A stretch of DNA of 15,027 nucleotides from Thermofilaceae archaeon. Lineage in GTDB: Archaea > Thermoproteota > Thermoprotei > Thermofilales > Thermofilaceae. The notes under the pieces were generated by a model that was given only the letters and a program-made list of their open reading frames with translations, was not told the DNA's origin and searched no databases. The DNA lies in assembly GCA_027027675.1 (NCBI GenBank), contig JALVKT010000052.1, positions 1 through 15,027 on the forward strand, given 5' to 3'. A program made the translations under genes and the position numbers. This document shows positions 6,780 to 12,126 of the stretch, one piece after another; position 1 is the stretch's first letter, and each line of letters opens with the position of its first letter.

Positions 6780-7610
6780 CTACTCCACCTCTTCCTTCAC
6801 CCTCTCAAGCTTACGTATCTTCTCCTCTATCTCGTTTTTCAGCTTCCGATACGTATCCTCACTTATCTGTCCAGTCTTGTACATCTCCTCGAGCTTTGAA
6901 AGTGCAAGTCTAAGCTTAGCAATCTCGGGCTTAGCCTCCGAGACCTTTACCCGCTTAAAGTGGGGTAGAATGAGCCGCTCAACCTCGTTAATCTTGCTTA
7001 CAATGCTTTCTTGCAGCTCTCTCTTCTCAGCAATCTTTCTTTCGAGCTCGCTGCGGAGCTCCTCATACACGTCATCCGTGATGACACCTATCCTATGCTT
7101 TACCTCGAGCTTGCTGAGCTCTCCCAAGTAAGTATCTATTGACTGCTGCAGGCTCAGAACTATCTTCTCAGCATTCTCCCTAACCTCCTCCCAGGCTTCG
7201 ATGAGGCTCCTAGCTTCACGGTCATATTTTTCCCACAGGTCGTTAAGGCTGATAGCCCTCTCCGCGATACTATCGATTTCGCCCAGCACATCCGCTTTCT
7301 CCTCAGCCACGGGGGCAGCCTCCACGGTTATACCTGTCTCTGCCGCTTCCGGCGTTGCCGCCTCAACGGTCTCCTGAACCTCTACCGCCGCGCTCTCGGC
7401 GGGTGCCTCCTCAACAACTTGTGGAGCAGCTTCCTCAGCCTCTTCTTCCGCCTTTTCCTTCTCCTTGTGCCCTATATAGTAGGGGCACTCCCAATACTCT
7501 GCGAGGCACGGCATGAAGGCTGGGTCAACCTCTATGCCTCCTGCGTAGGCACAGTAGAACTTGCCCTTCTCGTCTCGATATAGCCCGGGGCAAATATTCT
7601 CTGAGGCCAT
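6780..7610 (-). CDS. Four-cysteine module, acidic linker and coiled coil, function unknown
   Basis: This 276-residue protein has three parts. Residues 1-45 hold four cysteines (Cys7-x12-Cys20-x14-Cys35-x6-Cys42, ending ECPYY) that could bind zinc or an Fe-S cluster. Residues 50-106 form a low-complexity linker rich in Glu, Ala and Val, probably disordered. Residues 110-276 are coiled coil with two SHOCT-like hairpins: LSKLEVKHRIGVITDDVYEE (165-184) and LSKLEEMYKTGQISEDTYRK (237-256). The coiled part matches the downstream 159-residue gene, which lacks the cysteine module and linker. ATG 7610 is preceded by GGTG (7617-7620 on the plus strand, read as its complement) at good spacing. The cysteine layout resembles that of the small protein encoded divergently at 7740. 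There is no signal peptide or membrane helix, so it is probably cytoplasmic. Confidence 0.75.
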   Translation of the reverse strand: MASENICPGLYRDEKGKFYCAYAGGIEVDPAFMPCLAEYWECPYYIGHKEKEKAEEEAEEAAPQVVEEAPAESAAVEVQETVEAATPEAAETGITVEAAPVAEEKADVLGEIDSIAERAISLNDLWEKYDREARSLIEAWEEVRENAEKIVLSLQQSIDTYLGELSKLEVKHRIGVITDDVYEELRSELERKIAEKRELQESIVSKINEVERLILPHFKRVKVSEAKPEIAKLRLALSKLEEMYKTGQISEDTYRKLKNEIEEKIRKLERVKEEVE

Positions 7611-7624
7611 ATATTACACCGAAG

Positions 7625-7634
7625 ATTTATTTAA
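7625..7634 (-). promoter_or_regulatory. AT-rich TATA-like element for the coiled-coil operon
   Basis: Read on the minus strand this is TTAAATAAAT, preceded by CTTAACAGGA. It is slightly close to the ATG at 7610 (about 20 nt), which would leave no room for the GGTG at 7617-7620. A second AT-rich segment at 7661-7680 could be the true box, with a longer leader. The rest of the 129-nt intergenic region shows nothing else I can name. Confidence 0.3.
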
Positions 7635-7707
7635 TCCTGTTAAGTCTCATCTGTAGTCTGTCTAATAACTCTAATTTTTTGTTTTCACGCTTCAGCAGCG
7701 TCTAGCC

Positions 7708-7714
7708 ATATATA
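7708..7714 (+). promoter_or_regulatory. TATA box for the gene at 7740
   Basis: ATATATA is centred 29 nt before the ATG at 7740. The transcript would begin within a few bases of the start codon, making it leaderless or nearly so. It faces away from the minus-strand coiled-coil operon, so the region 7611-7739 is a divergent promoter. Confidence 0.55.
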
Positions 7715-7739
7715 CCGCCTGCACAATTGAGAGAAGGAT

Positions 7740-7964
7740 ATGTCACAGCCATGCCCGTACTACCGCTACACGGCCAGGGGTCCACGCTGCGTATTAATGG
7801 ACATCCAGGAGTGGAGGAGGCTTGGAAAAAAGTATATCTCCCATTGTAGGAACGGGGGAAAGGGGTGCAGCCTAGCACTGGCTTTTCAGAGAAAAATCGC
7901 TGGTAAAAACAAGAAGTTCCTGGCTGATGTGAGGAAAAATGTCCTGTGGGGAGAAGAGGGCTAG
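7740..7964 (+). CDS. Small four-cysteine protein, function unknown
   Basis: This 74-residue soluble protein has cysteines at 5, 17, 36 and 43 (CPYYRY ... GPRCVL ... SHCRNGGKGCSLA). The spacing C-x11-C-x18-C-x6-C resembles that in the N-terminal module of the divergent coiled-coil protein (C-x12-C-x14-C-x6-C). Both share a CPYY motif, although at opposite ends of the module. Zinc or Fe-S binding is inferred. The C-terminus is basic (FQRKIAGKNKKFLADVRKN). The start is ATG with a TATA box 29 nt upstream. Its last 26 nt overlap the start of the membrane-protein gene in another frame, so the two are expressed together and may be translationally coupled. No named family is recognised. Confidence 0.65.
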   Translation: MSQPCPYYRYTARGPRCVLMDIQEWRRLGKKYISHCRNGGKGCSLALAFQRKIAGKNKKFLADVRKNVLWGEEG

Positions 7965-9438
7965 ACGGCTGGTATTGGCGTCTTTTCTTTGGGGCGCTGG
8001 CTTCGCTCTTCTCTATTTCTCGCCCAACATCTACGGAATCTACAACGTACCCTTTTTAGCGCTGCTTTCAACGCCGCTGCTCCTGCTAGGCCTTCTAACT
8101 AGAAAAATGGGGGCGGAGAAGTGGCTTTCGGCAAGCATGCTATTCGCATCCTTTGCCGCGGCGACACCGGTCTTTTACGCTGCATCCATAATCGTTACGG
8201 ATTCTCTGAGGAGCGGGAAAGAGGTCTCACCTTTTCTCAGCAGCATTTACCAGGCTTTTCCCGACGTCTTCAACTATGTCCTTGTAGCTTTTTTCTTCTC
8301 AGTGTTTGTGGCCTCGAGCATTCTCTATAAAGCGTCTGAAGATTTTTTCGAGCGTATCCTGCGTATAGAGCGTTTTAAAATAACGAGTATCCTAAGCGTG
8401 AAGCGTTTCGGGCCCCTCGAGCTTATAGGCGTGGCCGTGGGAGCGGTAACAGCCCTGTTTTCGCTCTGGGCAGGCTACAAAAGCCTCCTCTTCCTGCCGT
8501 TTCTTTTCTACGCTAAGGTGCAGGTACTCGTTGCCGCGTCACTAACCGTGATGTTGAACCTCTATGCCGGGTTGCCGGTAAACGTTTTCGCCGCCGCGGC
8601 TGCAGCGGCTACGTATTATATAGTGGAGGGGAGGCTTTACTCGAGGTATGCGGGGGAGGCTGTTCGCGGAGTAAAGAGGCCTATGAAGATGTTTTTGTCG
8701 GCAATAGCTCTCCTAATAGTGCTAACGGTTTTCTTCGTGCTCTTCCAGGAGAGGGCGCCCCTCTATGCCTCCCTCTACCTTATAGTGGTTGTACCCTTGC
8801 TCTACGCGACTCCTCTCGTGGAGATGGGTGCTCTCTCCATACCCCTCCTTTACGTTTTACTGCTGGGGTCATCGTCTCTAACATCTTTTTCATCCCTCAT
8901 CGGGGTAAGATTGAACCCTAATGACGTCGAGCTCCTCGACTTCATGGTTTCCGCAGCGATCCTTGGAGCCCAGTTTTCACCGTATTCAACGTTTTTTACC
9001 GCTAGGGAAGAGCTTGAGGAGTGCCACAGCGGGGTTTATGAGGGCACCGCCGCAGTGCTCGCGATGATCATGGCGACGTGGTACTTTGCTGTTAACCCCC
9101 CTAGACCCCTAAGAGGTGCAGCCGCGCCCCCTCCCCCCATCGTCTCTGTGTTGCTCCCCCTTGTGGCGCTCCTCGGGAGCCTTGTACACATGGTGCTGGC
9201 TACTCCCCTCATAAGCGAGGGGGCCTATGTCTTAGCGGTAAACCCTGTGGAGCCTCTAGGGGTGCTTCTCGGAGCGATTTTTCCCTCCCAGATCTTCCTG
9301 GCCGTGCTCCTATCTGCAATCATACTTAAGGTTGTGGACATTAAGAGCGGGCGTAGGGTCTCAGGTATAATGCGGGGCTTCATCTACGGGATAGGCCTGG
9401 GGGCGGTGGCGTACGCCGTGATGGTGCACGGTTTATAG
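7939..9438 (+). CDS. Polytopic membrane protein with about 14 helices, function unknown
   Basis: This 499-residue protein is strongly hydrophobic, with roughly 13-15 candidate membrane helices. Examples lie near residues 11-28, 35-53, 62-86, 112-130, 158-178, 182-206, 212-229, 250-269, 273-293, 295-312, 332-350, 370-386, 402-422, 438-467 and 479-497. Loops include a charged segment about 131-157 and a proline-rich stretch RGAAAPPPP (392-400) between late helices. I see no ATP-binding site, no transporter signature and no conserved charged pair that would name a family; the size suits a transporter or membrane enzyme. It starts at ATG 7939 inside the preceding four-cysteine gene (26-nt overlap), with GTGAGG just upstream as a Shine-Dalgarno. 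The next gene, also a membrane protein, has its own promoter. Confidence 0.8.
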   Translation: MSCGEKRARRLVLASFLWGAGFALLYFSPNIYGIYNVPFLALLSTPLLLLGLLTRKMGAEKWLSASMLFASFAAATPVFYAASIIVTDSLRSGKEVSPFLSSIYQAFPDVFNYVLVAFFFSVFVASSILYKASEDFFERILRIERFKITSILSVKRFGPLELIGVAVGAVTALFSLWAGYKSLLFLPFLFYAKVQVLVAASLTVMLNLYAGLPVNVFAAAAAAATYYIVEGRLYSRYAGEAVRGVKRPMKMFLSAIALLIVLTVFFVLFQERAPLYASLYLIVVVPLLYATPLVEMGALSIPLLYVLLLGSSSLTSFSSLIGVRLNPNDVELLDFMVSAAILGAQFSPYSTFFTAREELEECHSGVYEGTAAVLAMIMATWYFAVNPPRPLRGAAAPPPPIVSVLLPLVALLGSLVHMVLATPLISEGAYVLAVNPVEPLGVLLGAIFPSQIFLAVLLSAIILKVVDIKSGRRVSGIMRGFIYGIGLGAVAYAVMVHGL

Positions 9439-9444
9439 TGAAAC

Positions 9445-9454
9445 AATAATATAT
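9445..9454 (+). promoter_or_regulatory. TATA-like box for the small membrane protein gene
   Basis: AATAATATAT lies just after the stop of the large membrane-protein gene and about 35 nt before the TTG at 9485. A start near 9476 would leave a very short leader that only partly includes the G-rich GAGGGGGT sequence (9474-9481). Confidence 0.45.
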
Positions 9455-9484
9455 GGCCTCCGAAGCAGGGTTGAGGGGGTAACG

Positions 9485-9826
9485 TTGTTCATCAGAAGGG
9501 AGGACATTATCCGCCGCACCTCAAGCCTCATCTCAAAGGCGCTTATACTGAACGCTCTCATTGCTCTCTTCCCGCCCATATTCATCTTCGTTACGGAGCG
9601 GATCGACCCATGGGTGCTAGTGCTATTCGTGTTCTCGGTGGTGTCCATACTCATGCTCTACGTGCTTAGGAGGAGTATCGAGGATTACTCGCTGTCCTCC
9701 GCCTACAAAATGTCGCTTATAGCGGCAGCTATAGGGTTCATCGGGGGACTCGTAGTGGTGGGGCTAATAGTGCTTAAGGTGAGAAGCCTGCTACAGGACT
9801 TCATGGCCTCGAGGAGAAGCCGGTAA
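9485..9826 (+). CDS. Small three-helix membrane protein, function unknown
   Basis: The gene encodes 113 residues with a positively charged N-terminus (MFIRREDIIRR) and three membrane helices near residues 17-37, 43-61 and 77-98. A basic cytoplasmic-looking tail (ASRRSR) follows. The start is TTG, which I accept because GAGGGGGT lies just before it and no in-frame ATG exists until residue 57. It has its own TATA-like element, but its position 46 nt after another membrane-protein gene suggests a functional link. No family is recognised; it could be a subunit or a regulator of the larger protein, which is only an inference. Confidence 0.6.
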   Translation: MFIRREDIIRRTSSLISKALILNALIALFPPIFIFVTERIDPWVLVLFVFSVVSILMLYVLRRSIEDYSLSSAYKMSLIAAAIGFIGGLVVVGLIVLKVRSLLQDFMASRRSR

Positions 9827-9840
9827 AGCGTAGGGGTAAG

Positions 9841-9849
9841 GGTTTATAT
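9841..9849 (+). promoter_or_regulatory. TATA box of the eL13 gene
   Basis: GGTTTATAT lies about 37 nt before the ATG at 9882. A transcript starting near 9871 would carry GGTG (9873-9876) 5 nt before the start codon, a good archaeal Shine-Dalgarno. Confidence 0.55.
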
Positions 9850-9881
9850 TCTGAAACTGCAGGAAGTGTGGGGGTGCGATA

Positions 9882-10334
9882 ATGCCTGAAAACATGGAGC
9901 CAAAGCCCATAGTAAAGGTTCCCCTGCTAAGACGCTTCGGCGGGGTTCCCCCCAAGGAGACGCGTGTGGGTAGGGGTTTCAGCGTTGGCGAGGTGAAGGC
10001 CGCGGGCTTAACCGTGAAGGAGGCTAGGCTGCTAGGGCTCTACGTGGATGAGAGGAGGAAGAGTGTTCACGAGGAAAACGTCGAGGCGATTAAGGAGTGG
10101 GTGGAGAAGGTTAAAAGCGGCGAGGTGGTTCCGGAGCCTAAGCTTCCCACCGTGGAGGTTGTGAAGAGGGATCTGAGGAGGCCCTTCAAGGGTAAAACCA
10201 TGAGTGGCAGGAAGGGTAGAGGCCTGCTTAAGCTGAAAAACAGGTATACGCACCACTATAAGTGGAAGCGTAAGCAGAGGGAGCGGCTCCTCAAGAAGAG
10301 GCACGAAGGTAAGAGGCATAAAGGCGGGGACTAA
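9882..10334 (+). CDS. rpl13e: Large-subunit ribosomal protein eL13 with basic C-terminal tail
   Basis: This 150-residue protein carries the eL13 (L13e) signature over residues 28-75: RVGRGFSVGEVKAAGLTVKE, followed by ARLLGLYVDERRKSVHEENV. This is a ribosomal protein shared by eukaryotes and crenarchaeal lineages that binds 23S rRNA of the large subunit. After a proline-containing linker (about 80-95) comes a very basic tail from about residue 99 to the end, with runs such as KWKRKQRERLLKKRHEGKRH. This tail makes the protein longer than the shortest archaeal eL13 proteins and probably threads into rRNA. ATG 9882 is supported by the TATA box and by GGTG at 9873-9876. The stop overlaps the convergent zinc-ribbon gene by 4 nt, and a T5 tract (10336-10340) directly after the stop may end transcription. 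Confidence 0.85.
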   Translation: MPENMEPKPIVKVPLLRRFGGVPPKETRVGRGFSVGEVKAAGLTVKEARLLGLYVDERRKSVHEENVEAIKEWVEKVKSGEVVPEPKLPTVEVVKRDLRRPFKGKTMSGRKGRGLLKLKNRYTHHYKWKRKQRERLLKKRHEGKRHKGGD

Positions 10335-10495
10335 GTTTTTCCCTGGGGCACAACGGTCGCCTTATATATTTCTATGACCCTTCTCGCGTGTTCAATGACT
10401 ATTTTTGACCCACATTTGAAGCAGTAATAATTGCCCCCGATTTTCGCCATCACGTGGGGGCTGCCGCAGACGCTGCACCTGTATTTGGGGGACAT
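10331..10495 (-). CDS. Small zinc-ribbon protein, function unknown
   Basis: This 54-residue protein has Cys7-x2-Cys10-x14-Cys25-x2-Cys28 (RCSVCGSP ... YYCFKCGS), a classic zinc ribbon. A helix and a short basic end follow (ARRVIEIYKATVVPQGKT). I set the start at ATG 10495 (MSPKYRC). A longer in-frame version reaching 10546 would run through the promoter region and overlap the start of the divergent Sm gene. A TATA-like CATATT on the minus strand lies about 28-31 nt upstream of 10495, fitting a near-leaderless transcript. The 3' end overlaps the eL13 gene by 4 nt. The ribbon type is common in ribosome-associated and transcription proteins, but the specific role is unknown. Confidence 0.75.
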   Translation of the reverse strand: MSPKYRCSVCGSPHVMAKIGGNYYCFKCGSKIVIEHARRVIEIYKATVVPQGKT

Positions 10496-10518
10496 ACCAA
10501 AGATGTGAGGGGGGTGGG

Positions 10519-10535
10519 CCAATATGTTTTTATCT
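10519..10535. promoter_or_regulatory. Overlapping divergent TATA elements
   Basis: On the minus strand AAACATATTGG (10519-10529) suits the zinc-ribbon gene starting at 10495. On the plus strand TTTTTATC (10527-10534) suits a transcript beginning near 10557, upstream of the Sm gene. The two boxes touch or overlap, so binding of transcription factors at one may block the other. Confidence 0.45.
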
Positions 10536-10587
10536 TGGCCTCTCACTTGTGTTTCACCTGAGAAGGAGCTTTAAGGTGCAGCTTGAT

Positions 10588-10854
10588 ATGAGGCCCAGAG
10601 TGGAGCTTCCACTAAAGGTGCTGGAAAAAAGCGTCGGCAACACTATCTTCGTGAAACTTAAGGACGGCACCGAGTACATAGGAAAGCTCGAGTCAAGCGA
10701 TCTCTCAATGAACCTTATTCTTAGCGACGCTAAGCAGGTGTCTGAGAGCAAGGAGGTGCTGAAGAACTATGGCGTGATACTGATTAGGGGAAGCAATATA
10801 CTGTACATCTCCGTGGAGCCCGACAAAGTCTCATTCTATGAGCAGGAGTCATAG
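10588..10854 (+). CDS. Sm-like archaeal protein (SmAP)
   Basis: This 88-residue protein has both Sm motifs. Sm1 spans about residues 17-48 (IFVKLKDGTEYIGKLESSDL, then SMNLILSDA, with Asp38 and Asn42 at the usual RNA-binding positions). Sm2 is near 62-74 (GVILIRGSNILYI, with the Arg67-Gly68 pair). Archaeal Sm proteins form heptameric rings that bind U-rich RNA. The frame is open to GTG 10549, adding 13 residues. I prefer ATG 10588 because the likely transcript start (about 10557) is downstream of that GTG and GGTG (10575-10578) sits 9 nt before the ATG. It also gives the usual family length. It lies 48 nt before the S-adenosylmethionine synthetase gene, which has its own TATA box. Confidence 0.9.
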   Translation: MRPRVELPLKVLEKSVGNTIFVKLKDGTEYIGKLESSDLSMNLILSDAKQVSESKEVLKNYGVILIRGSNILYISVEPDKVSFYEQES

Positions 10855-10860
10855 ATTACC

Positions 10861-10872
10861 ATATTTAATATA
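10861..10872 (+). promoter_or_regulatory. TATA box of the S-adenosylmethionine synthetase gene
   Basis: ATATTTAATATA lies just after the Sm gene stop and about 36 nt before the ATG at 10903. The implied leader is about 10 nt and lacks a clear Shine-Dalgarno. There is no room for a SAM riboswitch. Confidence 0.55.
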
Positions 10873-10902
10873 CCCAGGGGTGCTGTGCTTCTTTGATCAA
10901 CA

Positions 10903-12126
10903 ATGGCTACACGGAACATATCCGTCGAAAGAGTAGAGTCCACGCCCGTGTCCAAGGGGCCCGTGGAGATAGTTGAAAGAAAAGGTGTGGGCCATCCCGA
11001 CTACATCGCGGACTCTATAGCCGAAGCCGCCAGCAGGGCTCTATCTCGATACTACCTTGAGAGATTCGGCGCAATCCTACACCACAACCTAGACAAAGTA
11101 TTGCTTGTGGGCGGGCAGGCCGAGCCCCGCTTCGGAGGAGGCGAGGTTCTCCACCCAATCTACATCTTGATCGCAGGCAGGGCGACAACGGAGGTGGTAG
11201 AAAGCGACGGGTCCAAAGTGACGGTACCTATAGGCCCGCTGCTCCTACAGTCGGCCAAGAGCTGGATCCGGGAAAACATGCGTTTCCTCAACCCGGAGGA
11301 GCACGTTATAATTGACTACCGGGTGGGGAAAGGGTCAGCAGACCTCGTAGACATATATAGTAGGAGAGGCGGCTATCCCGGCTCTAACGACACCTCCGTG
11401 GGAGTAGGTTTTGCTCCTCTAAGTGAGACGGAGCGGTTAGTGCTTGAGACGGAGCGTCTCCTCAACTCTCCCACTGTGAAAAGGGAGTACCCCGCGATAG
11501 GCGAGGACATCAAGGTTATGGGGGTGAGGAAGGGGGACACTATACACCTCACTGTTGCAGCAGCCATAGTTTCACGTTTTATACACAACACGGATGAGTA
11601 CTTGGAATTAAAGGAGAACATTAAAAGGCTTGTCTCCGAGAAAGCCGGAGAGATCACAGGCAAGGAAGTAAAGATATACGTTAACACGGGCGACGACCCC
11701 TCAAGAGGGGATCGGGGAGGCCTCTACCTAGTAGTCACTGGCACCTCGGCGGAGCAGGGCGACGACGGCGCCACTGGTAGGGGTAACAGGGCTAACGGTC
11801 TCATAACACCGTTTAGGCCTATGTCGCTTGAGGCAACCGCGGGGAAGAACCCTGTAAACCATATAGGCAAACTGTACAACATCGTAGCCTTCAGGGCGGC
11901 AGAGGAGATAGCATCCCTGGACCACATCGAAGAGGTCTACGTGAAGCTCATCAGCCAGATAGGGAAGCCCATAAATGAGCCGTTACTCGGCCATGTATCC
12001 ATAAACGCGCCCGAGGAAGTCTTCTCGAGGGTTAGGCACCGGGCACAAGAAATACTTGAGAAGCACCTGGACTCGCTCAACGAGACATGGAAGGACGTGT
12101 TGGAGGGTAAAGTCACGCTTTATTAG
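10903..12126 (+). CDS. mat: S-adenosylmethionine synthetase, archaeal type
   Basis: This 407-residue enzyme makes S-adenosylmethionine from methionine and ATP, supplying methyl groups for RNA, protein and lipid modification. It matches the archaeal family (COG1812), which differs in sequence from bacterial MetK. Signatures are ERKGVGHPDYIADSIAEA (25-42), HHNLDKVLLVGGQAEPRFGG (60-79), the glycine-rich EQGDDGATGRGNRANG (about 284-299) and SLEATAGKNPVNHIGKLYN (about 308-326). The length is normal for the family. The ATG lies shortly after its own TATA element. Its last 14 nt overlap the 3' end of the convergent DUF460 gene. Confidence 0.95.
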   Translation: MATRNISVERVESTPVSKGPVEIVERKGVGHPDYIADSIAEAASRALSRYYLERFGAILHHNLDKVLLVGGQAEPRFGGGEVLHPIYILIAGRATTEVVESDGSKVTVPIGPLLLQSAKSWIRENMRFLNPEEHVIIDYRVGKGSADLVDIYSRRGGYPGSNDTSVGVGFAPLSETERLVLETERLLNSPTVKREYPAIGEDIKVMGVRKGDTIHLTVAAAIVSRFIHNTDEYLELKENIKRLVSEKAGEITGKEVKIYVNTGDDPSRGDRGGLYLVVTGTSAEQGDDGATGRGNRANGLITPFRPMSLEATAGKNPVNHIGKLYNIVAFRAAEEIASLDHIEEVYVKLISQIGKPINEPLLGHVSINAPEEVFSRVRHRAQEILEKHLDSLNETWKDVLEGKVTLY

